A stretch of 6,887 nucleotides of DNA, taken from positions 1-6,887 of the forward strand of contig DAOTVC010000155.1 in assembly GCA_034437215.1 (NCBI GenBank). Reading direction: 5' to 3'. Within the stretch, counting starts at the first letter, position 1; each line of letters starts with the position of its first letter. The notes under the pieces were generated by a model, which did not search any database, had not been told where the DNA came from, and worked only from the letters and a program-made list of their open reading frames with translations. Origin of the DNA: DAOTVC01 sp034437215 (GTDB lineage Bacteria; Chloroflexota; Anaerolineae; B4-G1; SLSP01). The position numbers and the translations under genes were made by a program. Below are positions 1 to 6,352 of the stretch, piece by piece.

Positions 1-558
1 ACCGAGTACGAATTCCCCTACTGGCTGGGGATCGCGCAGATCCTCAGGGGCTGGGCTCTGGCGCAACGGGGAGAGGCGCCGAAGGGGCTGGTAGAGGCCC
101 ACCGCGGGCTGGACACCCTGACGGCCCTCGGCGTCGACCTGAACCCCTACACCCACACCCTTCTGGCAGAGGCGCACGGACGTGCAGGCAACGCGACGCC
201 GGGTCTTCGCGCGGCGGATGAAGCCCTGGCGGACGCGGCAGCTTCGGGCCTGCGCGCCTTCGAGAGCATGACCTGGCGGGTCAGGGGGGACCTCCTGCAG
301 CTGCAGGGGGCGGCAGCCGCTGAGGTAGAGAGCGCCTACCGGCAGGCCATCGAAGTCGCGCGGGAGCAAGAGGCACGCTCCTTCGAACTCCAGGCCACGC
401 TGCGCCTCTGCCTGCTGTGGCGGCGGGAGCGGCCTGTCGAAGCCCGCCAGATGCTCGCCGAGCTCTACGCCACCTTCACCGAAGGGCACGATTCGCCGGA
501 TCTGCAGGCCGCCCAAGCCCTCCTCGAAGCGCTGGCGCAAGGGCCGAAAACTCAATAA
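1..558 (+). CDS. C-terminal part of a TPR-repeat protein, probably an adenylate-cyclase/AAA-ATPase type signalling protein (5' end outside window)
   Basis: Frame 1 is open from the first base to TAA at 556-558 and gives 185 residues with no start in view, so the gene is cut by the window edge. The translation is almost entirely alpha-helical and rich in Ala, Leu, Glu and Arg, as in tetratricopeptide repeats. Numbered from the window start, residues 96-130 (GDLLQLQG…ESAYRQAIEVAREQEARSFELQA), 138-153 (LLWRRERPVEARQMLA) and 156-179 (ending TEGHDSPDLQAAQALLEALA) match what I recall of the conserved end of large proteins with a class III cyclase or other N-terminal domain, an AAA-type ATPase and a TPR tail. 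In those proteins the TPR region is thought to mediate protein contacts. The N-terminal catalytic domains are not visible, so cyclase activity cannot be claimed; a LuxR- or SARP-type ATPase regulator is the main alternative. The TPR call is firm and the family call is inference. Confidence 0.75.
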   Translation, partial: TEYEFPYWLGIAQILRGWALAQRGEAPKGLVEAHRGLDTLTALGVDLNPYTHTLLAEAHGRAGNATPGLRAADEALADAAASGLRAFESMTWRVRGDLLQLQGAAAAEVESAYRQAIEVAREQEARSFELQATLRLCLLWRRERPVEARQMLAELYATFTEGHDSPDLQAAQALLEALAQGPKTQ

Positions 559-620
559 CTTCCCGATCTAGCCGGTTTGCAACGCTCGTTTTCGGCTTGC
601 TGGCAGGAAGTTATAGTTTT
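555..620 (+). terminator. Probable hairpin terminator of the TPR gene, overlapping its stop codon
   Basis: ATAACTTCC at 555-563 is perfectly complementary to GGAAGTTAT at 606-614 (9 bp). A second stem lies inside it, AGCCG at 570-574 with CGGCT at 593-597. The outer stem is followed by AGTTTTA, a short T-run. The left arm includes the TAA stop of the upstream gene, so translating ribosomes would cover it. The outer stem is AT-rich and the T-run is only four bases, so this may be a weak terminator or an mRNA 3'-end stabiliser. Confidence 0.5.
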
Positions 621-682
621 ACAGACCCTAAGAAGCACGGAGCGGCCGTTGGGTTTGAAGTAGTTTGCGTTTTCAGCCTCAC

Positions 683-705
683 AGCAAGGACCGATGTTCC
701 TTGCT
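683..705. repeat. Perfect 8-bp inverted repeat with 7-nt loop
   Basis: AGCAAGGA (683-690) and TCCTTGCT (698-705) are exact reverse complements around the loop CCGATGT. No T-run follows, so it is not a standard terminator. It could be an RNA hairpin in the leader of the downstream pair or a protein-binding site. Confidence 0.55.
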
Positions 706-722
706 AATGCCGGAGCTTGCAC

Positions 723-734
723 GGTGCCGGCACC
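723..734. promoter_or_regulatory. Perfect 12-bp palindrome, possible operator
   Basis: GGTGCCGGCACC is identical to its reverse complement and lies about 170 bp upstream of the 81-residue gene. Gapless GC-rich palindromes of this size are typical of dimeric repressor sites, but they also occur by chance in GC-rich DNA. No regulator gene is present in the window to pair with it, so the operator role is a guess. Confidence 0.3.
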
Positions 735-806
735 CACTCTCAAGGTTTCTCTTCCCCCGCGCACGAACTCCAGAGCCTCATACGCCTGCTACCCCTATCC
801 CCAATA

Positions 807-830
807 CCCCAGGGAACGCCTGGGGAACGC
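807..830. repeat. 7-bp hairpin combined with an 8-bp direct repeat
   Basis: CCCCAGG (807-813) pairs with CCTGGGG (819-825) around the 5-nt loop GAACG. The same bases include a direct repeat, GGGAACGC at 812-819 and 823-830, an 11-nt period close to one helical turn. It sits about 70 bp upstream of the small gene, where a leader hairpin or a tandem protein-binding site could act. Confidence 0.45.
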
Positions 831-882
831 TCCTCCTGCTACGATGATCATGCACGGCGAAGGCCCCTGCCTCGAGCGACGC

Positions 883-893
883 AAGGAGGGAGG
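883..893 (+). promoter_or_regulatory. Ribosome binding site of the 81-residue gene
   Basis: The purine tract AAGGAGGGAGG holds two overlapping Shine-Dalgarno matches, AGGAGG at 884-889 and GGGAGG at 888-893. The second ends 8 nt before ATG at 902. This fixes the start of the small gene and favours it over the overlapping frames in the same region. Confidence 0.7.
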
Positions 894-901
894 AAAGTTC
901 C

Positions 902-1147
902 ATGCATTCAAAGGACTCAAAGCACCCACCCTCGCATCTCTTCTCCCTGCGCCTGTGGCAGGAGGATCTGGGCGCCGGTGGAACCGAGTGGCGGGGCCGG
1001 CTGCTGCACGTGCTCAGCGGTGACACCCACCACTTTCGCGAATGGAACACGCTTATCGAGTTGCTCCTCACCATGCTGGAGGATCAGGGGCGTGATGGGA
1101 TGCTCTACAAAGACGTGAACTTACGAAACGAAGAGGAGGCTACCTAG
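902..1147 (+). CDS. Conserved-looking small protein of unknown function (81 aa), translationally coupled to the peptidase gene
   Basis: The ATG follows a strong ribosome binding site and the frame ends with TAG at 1145-1147, directly against the ATG of the next gene. The protein has a basic, His/Lys-rich N-terminus (residues 1-12), then F14-S-L-R-L-W19, E29-W-R-G32, S39-G40, F45-R-E-W48 and a Leu-rich helix (51-59), ending in an acidic tail. From memory, this spacing of aromatic, EWRG and SG…F..W motifs resembles short uncharacterised Chloroflexota proteins; I cannot search to confirm. It has no signal peptide or membrane segment and no cysteine, so it is probably cytoplasmic. The abutting stop and start, with the next gene's ribosome binding site inside this one, imply co-transcription and coupling with the exported peptidase. 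Possible roles are a regulator of peptidase synthesis or simply a coupled leader peptide; neither is shown by the sequence. Confidence 0.7.
   Translation: MHSKDSKHPPSHLFSLRLWQEDLGAGGTEWRGRLLHVLSGDTHHFREWNTLIELLLTMLEDQGRDGMLYKDVNLRNEEEAT
1131..1139 (+). promoter_or_regulatory. Ribosome binding site of the peptidase gene, embedded in the small gene
   Basis: AAGAGGAGG lies 8 nt before the ATG at 1148 and encodes part of the acidic Glu-rich tail of the 81-residue protein. Ribosomes finishing the small gene end exactly where this site would load, so translation of the two genes is probably coupled. It supports 1148 as the true start of the large gene. Confidence 0.8.
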
Positions 1148-4100
1148 ATGTCGGATAAAAAGTTACTGGTATTGCGCAGAGGGCCCTGGTTGACCCTCTT
1201 CCTTGCGCTCTTGATCATCTCTATGGGCGCGATCCGCTCCGGCCCGACGGCGGTGCTGGCGTCCACCTTCCTGCCGGGGCAGTCGCTCTCCCTCAACGGC
1301 GATGGTTTCGTACGGGTGGCCGATCACCCGGCGCTCAACCCCACGGACGCCCTCACCCTCGAGGCCTGGGTCTGGCGCGACAGTAACGCCCGCTGCGAGA
1401 CGGTGGTGGGCAAGAACTACACCGAGTCCTACTGGCTCGGCTTCTGCAACGGCCCGATTCGCTTCTACGCCGCCGGGTCCGGCACCGCCGTCGATGGGAG
1501 CACCTCCATCCCGGCGCGGACCTGGACCCACATCGCCGTCACCTACGACGGCGTCACCCGCCGTTACTACGTCAACGGGGAGCTGGACCTGCAGAGCACG
1601 GCCAACAACGGCCCGCTGACCGACAACGACTCCGATCTGGGCATCGGCTTCGATCCGGAGACGTCCTTTGTGCATAACAACTTCGACGGCTTCATCGACG
1701 AGGTGCGCCTCTGGGATCGGGTCCGCACCCAGGCCGAGATTCAGGAAGACATGCGCCGGGAGCTCTTCGGCAGCGACACCGGTCTGGTCGCTTACTGGCG
1801 CTTCAACGATTCAGCGGAGGATTGGGCATGGTCCGGGAACAGTGACGACGGCGTCCTGGAAGGGAACGCGGGCTTCACGCCTCGCGGTGTACTACCCCGG
1901 CACACGAGTTTCGGCAGCAGCAGCGCTGTCGTCACCGTGGATGGGCAGTGTGAGGCTTCGGAATACAGCCTGGCGGGGCTGGAGCGCTCCGGCTTCGCTA
2001 CCGTGCACATGCAGCACGACGCCGACGACGTCTACATCTGCTTTGCGGGGCTGGAGCAGCTGCCCGACTACGCGGCGCACGTCCTCGTGGACACCGACAA
2101 CAGCCAGAGTGATCCCGCCGGCAGCGGTGACTACCGCTTCACCATCGATATCGACGGCAACACCAACGCCGAAGAGGGGAACGGCAGCGGCGGCTACACC
2201 TCCTTCTCCCCCGCAACCGGTGCCTGGGAGGCGGCCCACCACGTCGACCCCGAATTCACCTGGTCGGCCGAGTTCCGCCTCAGCCGTGAACTGCTGGGGA
2301 TAGCCCCCGGCTGGTCCCAGAGCCTGGGCATGGGCTTCGTGGAGGACCGGGCGGACAATCCCGACTTCTCCTGGCCCGGAGCGCTGATCGAGACCCGGCC
2401 CTCCACCTGGGGCCTGGTCTTCGTCTCGGCCCACGAACGCCCCGGCTACACCTATAACTTCGACGGCTACGCCCTGGACGAGGGAACGGGATCGGGCATC
2501 GCCGGGAGCACGATCCAGCTCTTCGCATCCTCTGCGGCGGGTACCTTCCTCCTGGACACGACCACGACCGACGGCAACGGCTCCTACACCTTCAGCCACG
2601 AGAGCCGCATCCCCACCACCTTCCTGGTGCAGCAGCAGGATCGGACGGGCTACACCTCCGTCTCCGCCAACGTGAGCGGCGACGGGAGCGCAGTGACGCC
2701 CAACGTCATCCGTTACGACAGTAGGGACGACGACCACACCTACGCCACCGCCACCTTCCTCGACACCCGGGCTCGTCCCACCCCCCGTGCCTTCAATCGC
2801 CACTACCTCATCGTTTACAGCCCGCCCGTCAACTACAGTGACCTCTGGCCCCTCATCGAGATGAAGCGGCTGCAGGGCTTCCAGGTCACCGCCGAGACGG
2901 TGCAGAACATCGAATCGAACACGAGCGGCTACGATCGAGCGGAGAAGATCCGCAACTGGCTGCGTGCGCAGTGGCTGGCCCACGACCCCTATCCCACCTA
3001 CGCCCTGCTCATCGGGGACACCGATGTGATCCCGGAACGCCAGGTGGGCTGGGAGGGGGACAACGCCCACCGCGATCCCGAGACCTCCCCCGCCTACGTC
3101 ACGGACTGGTACTACGCCGACCTGGACTCCGACGCCTGGGACGCCGACGGGGACGGCTACTACGGTGAGTTCCTCTACTGCGCGCCGTGGGAGTTCAAGG
3201 TCCCCGTCGCCGGCGCCGACCTGCCCGGTCGCTGCCCGCCGGAAGGGAGCCCCCTGCGGGAGGGCGCCTACGGAGCCGATTCCGATACCCGCGATGACTG
3301 GAGGGCGGAGATCAGCATCGGGCGCATCATGCTCAACGATCGCGTCGAGGTGCGCCGGGCCCTCGAGACCATCGCCCGCACCGAGGCCAGCGGTGATCTC
3401 GCCAAGCGGGACGCGCTCCTGGCGGGGGCGATGTGGTACTACTACGGGAACGGCTGGGAGGATGGCGCCTACAAGGTCGGAGAGGGACGTCAGCTTCGCG
3501 GCGCCTGGCCCTCGGACGGCAACCCGCCCTTCGGCGACGACTCGGCCATTCAACTCGAGACGCTGGTTCGGCCGGAGATCGCCCCCTACTTCCGCGACTT
3601 CTTCACCCTCTACGAGGGGCTCTCGCCCGACGACGACCCCGACCTGATCCCCACGGCGCAGACCTTTAACGTCCCGCTTCTGGGGAGCAACCTCGAGACG
3701 GCGTTGACCTCACAGGACTACGGGCTGGTCAACGTCATCGGCCACGGCAACGAGCTGGGTGTCTACCACGCCAGCTGGGTCCGCGACTACAACGACAACG
3801 AGCGCATCGAGAATCCCGTGAATCCGGCGCAGGCCGACGGCTGTACCGAGGCCTGCTACGAGATCACCGGCGATCGCCGCTTCATCGGCACCTCCTTCGT
3901 CCCCGCGCCCGCCTCCCTCCCCTCCGTCTTCTTCGCCAACGCCTGCTCCACGGGCGACTGGATCGCGGGGAGCAACAACATCGCCAACCGTCTCCTGGCC
4001 GAGGGCAAGGCAGCGGCCTGGATGGGGGCGCTGAGCATCGTACCGGTGCACGCCGTCGACGAGTTCCAGCGCAACTTCAACCGCGACATCGTGGCCAACT

Positions 4101-6190
4101 CGGTGCTGTTGGGCGACGCCGCCTGGGGCGCCAACGGCGAGCGTCACCGGACCCGCTGGGTCTACGACTGGCGCATGGGAACCCTACAGCTCTTCGGCGA
4201 TCCCGCCTACAGCTACTGGGGCAATCCGGCCGACGCGCTGGCGGGGTGGCCTCAATTGGGCAACGACTGGTGGGCCTCCGGCTACAGCGTGGACGATGGA
4301 CCCGTATCCGGCGGGCGGATCTGGACCGCTGACGACCACGCTCCCCAATCGCCGCCGGTGGTCGACCGCGAGGGCTACCTGCTGGTGGGCGCCGAAGGGC
4401 GCCTGGTGAAGTTCGATCCCCAGGGCCTGCAGGTGGACAGCGCCATGCTCGGCGTCGACGTGGACTACGCACCGGCAGTGACCACCGACGGCGTCTACGT
4501 CGTCTCGGGCGGGACCCTCTACAACTACGACAAGAACTTGAACCTGCGCGAGCAGTTCAGCCTCGGCGGGTTGGCTAACGGCGCACCCCGCGTGGGGCCG
4601 GACGGCACGATCTGGGTGCCCACTACGTTGGGCATGGCCCGTATCAATGGCAGCGGGCTGCCGGACATTCTGAGCGGTCTCGGCGCTGCCACCAGCCCGG
4701 CGGCCTTTATGACGCAGGGCGCCGTCTGGGCCGCCGGGGACAAGCTCTACAAGCTCTACATCAGCCCGGATGGGTTCACCATCGGCATCCCGGAGACGAT
4801 ACCCGGGGTCAACCTGACGCCGCCGGCAGTGGGAGAGGACGAGACAATTCTCGTCGGCGGGGACAACGGCCGGCTCTACGCCTTTACCTCCAGCCTGGGG
4901 GCCACCCTCTGGACCTTCGACGCCGGCAGCGCCATCAGCGGACGTCCTGCTGTGGGACCCGACGGCACGGCCTACATCGGCACCGCCAACGGCAGGGTCT
5001 ACGCCGTGCGCGATGGCAGTGCCGTGTGGAGCCGCAATCTGGGCACGCCCATCTCCGCCGCCCTGGCCCTGGACAACAACCGGCTCTACGTGACCGCCGG
5101 CTCCAGCCTCCATGCCCTCTCCCTGGGCAGCGGCGCCACCCTCTGGTCCGTCAATCTGGGAGGCCCGACCGACGGGCGCAGCACGCCCGCCATCGCCAAC
5201 CACTCGATCTACGTGACGCGCTCGGACGGCGTCCTGGTAGGCATCACGGCCGCCCACCTGCTCCTGCCCCCCAGCGGCGTCTTCGCCCAGCCGGTGCTCG
5301 ATCAGCCCTGGAATGTCCAGGTCAGCTGGCAGGACAACAGCGAGGACGAGACGAACTTCAACGTGGAGATCTGCGAGATCACGGGCACCTGCGCTACCTG
5401 GACCACGACGCCGGCAAATAGCACTCAGGTGACCCTGACCCAGCTGCCGCCCAGCACCCTCTTCTACGTGCGCGTGCAGGCGGTGGGCAACTTCGGAGGG
5501 GTGGCCCTAAACGCCGCGACCCCCGGCTACAGCTCCGAATACGGCTACTCCGATCCCGTCATCGCCCTGCCGCCCGCGCCCGGGACTCCGACGGGTCTGA
5601 TCGCCACGGCCCTTTCCAGTGAGAAGATCGCGCTGGACTGGACCTACGGCGGGAGCGACGCCGAACTCCTGGGCGGCTTCAACGTCTACCGCAGCGAGGT
5701 CTCGGGTGGTCCGTACACACTGGTGGGGAACACCAGCCCGTCGACGATGACCTACGAGGATACCGAATTGACGGCGGGCAGCACCTACTACTACCGGGTC
5801 GCGGCCGTGAACGACGGCGGGGAGTCCAGCGAGTCGAACACCGCCAACGCCACCACCAAGGCCCTCACCCTCGCCGCCCCCACCGGCCTGGTCGCCGTAC
5901 AGCAGACGGACAACAGCATCGACCTCGGCTGGACGGACAACGCGACCGGCGAGACCGGCTACGTCGTGATGCAGAAATTCGAGGGGGAGGGAGGCTTCAC
6001 TGTAATCGCCACCCTGCCCGCAAGCGCGACGGAGTACACGGTACCCTACCATCTGGTCAGCGATGGCCGGATCGAGTACCAGGTCAAGGCCGTGAGCGAC
6101 ACGTCCGAGTCGGAACCTGACACGGCGGTGCTGGAGTACGCCGTGCTCAAGGAGTACAACATCTTCCTACCCCTGACGCTGCGACAGTAA
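1148..6190 (+). CDS. Exported multidomain gingipain-like (C25) cysteine peptidase with LamG, CBM9-like, PQQ-propeller and FN3 domains
   Basis: This 1680-residue protein starts with a signal peptide: basic residues 4-11, hydrophobic core 15-29, likely cleavage after VLA38. Domains in order: LamG/concanavalin-like (about 41-220, with FDGFIDEVRLWDR and LVAYWRF signatures); CBM9/DOMON-like (about 261-430, from VDGQCEASEY); Ig-like/CarboxypepD-type (about 434-530); C25 peptidase (about 552-1024); PQQ-like beta-propeller (about 1034-1367, opening WPQLGNDWWASGYS, with repeated GRLYA/GRVYA and PAVGPDGT strands); three FN3 domains (about 1373-1478, 1479-1575, 1576-1667); tail KEYNIFLPLTLRQ (1668-1680). 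The probable catalytic dyad is His866 (IGHGNE) and Cys933 (NACSTGD), matching GHG and NxC motifs of gingipains, so the enzyme should be active. An acidic D665-x-D-x-D-G stretch may bind calcium. It probably degrades extracellular proteins while LamG, CBM9-like and FN3 modules attach it to a surface or glycan. Cleavage specificity cannot be read from the sequence. Confidence 0.9.
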   Translation: MSDKKLLVLRRGPWLTLFLALLIISMGAIRSGPTAVLASTFLPGQSLSLNGDGFVRVADHPALNPTDALTLEAWVWRDSNARCETVVGKNYTESYWLGFCNGPIRFYAAGSGTAVDGSTSIPARTWTHIAVTYDGVTRRYYVNGELDLQSTANNGPLTDNDSDLGIGFDPETSFVHNNFDGFIDEVRLWDRVRTQAEIQEDMRRELFGSDTGLVAYWRFNDSAEDWAWSGNSDDGVLEGNAGFTPRGVLPRHTSFGSSSAVVTVDGQCEASEYSLAGLERSGFATVHMQHDADDVYICFAGLEQLPDYAAHVLVDTDNSQSDPAGSGDYRFTIDIDGNTNAEEGNGSGGYTSFSPATGAWEAAHHVDPEFTWSAEFRLSRELLGIAPGWSQSLGMGFVEDRADNPDFSWPGALIETRPSTWGLVFVSAHERPGYTYNFDGYALDEGTGSGIAGSTIQLFASSAAGTFLLDTTTTDGNGSYTFSHESRIPTTFLVQQQDRTGYTSVSANVSGDGSAVTPNVIRYDSRDDDHTYATATFLDTRARPTPRAFNRHYLIVYSPPVNYSDLWPLIEMKRLQGFQVTAETVQNIESNTSGYDRAEKIRNWLRAQWLAHDPYPTYALLIGDTDVIPERQVGWEGDNAHRDPETSPAYVTDWYYADLDSDAWDADGDGYYGEFLYCAPWEFKVPVAGADLPGRCPPEGSPLREGAYGADSDTRDDWRAEISIGRIMLNDRVEVRRALETIARTEASGDLAKRDALLAGAMWYYYGNGWEDGAYKVGEGRQLRGAWPSDGNPPFGDDSAIQLETLVRPEIAPYFRDFFTLYEGLSPDDDPDLIPTAQTFNVPLLGSNLETALTSQDYGLVNVIGHGNELGVYHASWVRDYNDNERIENPVNPAQADGCTEACYEITGDRRFIGTSFVPAPASLPSVFFANACSTGDWIAGSNNIANRLLAEGKAAAWMGALSIVPVHAVDEFQRNFNRDIVANSVLLGDAAWGANGERHRTRWVYDWRMGTLQLFGDPAYSYWGNPADALAGWPQLGNDWWASGYSVDDGPVSGGRIWTADDHAPQSPPVVDREGYLLVGAEGRLVKFDPQGLQVDSAMLGVDVDYAPAVTTDGVYVVSGGTLYNYDKNLNLREQFSLGGLANGAPRVGPDGTIWVPTTLGMARINGSGLPDILSGLGAATSPAAFMTQGAVWAAGDKLYKLYISPDGFTIGIPETIPGVNLTPPAVGEDETILVGGDNGRLYAFTSSLGATLWTFDAGSAISGRPAVGPDGTAYIGTANGRVYAVRDGSAVWSRNLGTPISAALALDNNRLYVTAGSSLHALSLGSGATLWSVNLGGPTDGRSTPAIANHSIYVTRSDGVLVGITAAHLLLPPSGVFAQPVLDQPWNVQVSWQDNSEDETNFNVEICEITGTCATWTTTPANSTQVTLTQLPPSTLFYVRVQAVGNFGGVALNAATPGYSSEYGYSDPVIALPPAPGTPTGLIATALSSEKIALDWTYGGSDAELLGGFNVYRSEVSGGPYTLVGNTSPSTMTYEDTELTAGSTYYYRVAAVNDGGESSESNTANATTKALTLAAPTGLVAVQQTDNSIDLGWTDNATGETGYVVMQKFEGEGGFTVIATLPASATEYTVPYHLVSDGRIEYQVKAVSDTSESEPDTAVLEYAVLKEYNIFLPLTLRQ
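6149..6187 (+). other. C-terminal tail resembling a Chloroflexota export/surface tail
   Basis: The last 13 residues, KEYNIFLPLTLRQ, follow directly after the third FN3 domain. They form a short hydrophobic strand, aromatic-h-h-LPL-h-h-R, with one or two polar residues at the very end. I recall many exported Chloroflexota proteins ending in similar '(Y/F)LP(L/V)…R' strings. It may be a sorting or anchoring signal, or only the last structural strand. It is not a sortase signal, because no membrane segment follows. Confidence 0.5.
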
Positions 6191-6200
6191 CTGTCTTCGA

Positions 6201-6249
6201 GGCCCGGTACGTAGGACAATGTACGAAGCCCGCGTACCGGGCCCTTTCC
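6201..6249 (+). terminator. Probable terminator of the small-protein/peptidase unit
   Basis: GGCCCGGTACG at 6201-6211 and CGTACCGGGCC at 6233-6243 form a perfect 11-bp GC-rich stem starting 10 nt after the stop codon. The loop is 21 nt and the stem is followed by CTTTCC. Position and stem strength suit a terminator, but the T-run is only three bases, so termination may be inefficient or the hairpin may mainly protect the mRNA 3' end. Confidence 0.6.
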
Positions 6250-6284
6250 TAGCTGTGACAAGCTACCCACCCTCTAACACCCTC

Positions 6285-6301
6285 GTGACTGGCGAAGTCA
6301 C
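6285..6301. repeat. Short perfect inverted repeat upstream of the acetyltransferase gene
   Basis: GTGACT (6285-6290) and AGTCAC (6296-6301) are exact reverse complements around GGCGA. It lies about 50 bp before the acetyltransferase start, where an operator or leader hairpin would be. With six pairs it could be chance. Confidence 0.3.
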
Positions 6302-6306
6302 ACCTT

Positions 6307-6345
6307 CTGAGGTAAGATCCCCCTCAGTACAATCCGGGGGGAGGT
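6307..6345 (+). promoter_or_regulatory. Acetyltransferase ribosome binding site with two alternative leader stems
   Basis: The ribosome binding site is GGAGGT (6340-6345), 7 nt before ATG 6353, inside a G-run. Upstream, CTGAGG (6307-6312) can pair with CCTCAG (6322-6327). Alternatively TCCCCC (6318-6323) can pair with GGGGGA (6337-6342), which would cover the ribosome binding site. The two stems share C6322 and C6323, so they exclude each other. GAGGTAA also occurs twice (6309-6315 and 6341-6347). This is a plausible translation switch, but it is inferred only from base pairing. Confidence 0.35.
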
Positions 6346-6352
6346 AATCTCT

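Larger units (their letters stand above)
559..901. other. Intergenic leader of about 340 bp with several inverted repeats and no convincing gene
   Basis: Open frames here are short, overlap each other and show no recognisable protein, so I call no gene. The stretch contains the terminator-like hairpin at its left end, an 8-bp hairpin (683-705), a 12-bp perfect palindrome (723-734) and a 7-bp hairpin (807-825). A pyrimidine-rich tract at about 735-810 contains three CCCC runs. I find no -35/-10 pair with good matches and spacing, so the promoter of the downstream pair is presumably here but not locatable by eye. The ribosome binding site of the next gene is at its right end. Confidence 0.6.

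Noticed and set aside
694..1118. Overlapping plus-strand frames upstream of and across the small gene
   Set aside because: They show no recognisable protein pattern and lack a ribosome binding site as good as the one at 883-893. The frame at 902-1147 has both a site and exact abutment with the next gene.
3140..3175. DADGDGYYGE as a canonical EF-hand or dockerin loop
   Set aside because: The first three acidic positions fit, but position 12 of the loop is Leu instead of an acidic residue, and there is no second loop. It is kept only as a possible calcium site within the C25 domain.
1892..3553. A 553-residue open frame on the minus strand opposite the peptidase gene
   Set aside because: It is a low-complexity Gly/Val/Ala/Arg product typical of the antisense of GC-rich coding DNA. 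It has no recognisable domain, and the plus-strand frame has clear domains throughout.
4184..5257. A 357-residue minus-strand frame opposite the PQQ propeller
   Set aside because: Same reason: biased composition, no motif, and full overlap with a well-supported domain.
6170..6187. LPLTL in the C-terminal tail as a sortase LPXTG motif
   Set aside because: The fifth residue is Leu rather than Gly, and the protein ends four residues after the Thr with no membrane segment or proper basic tail.
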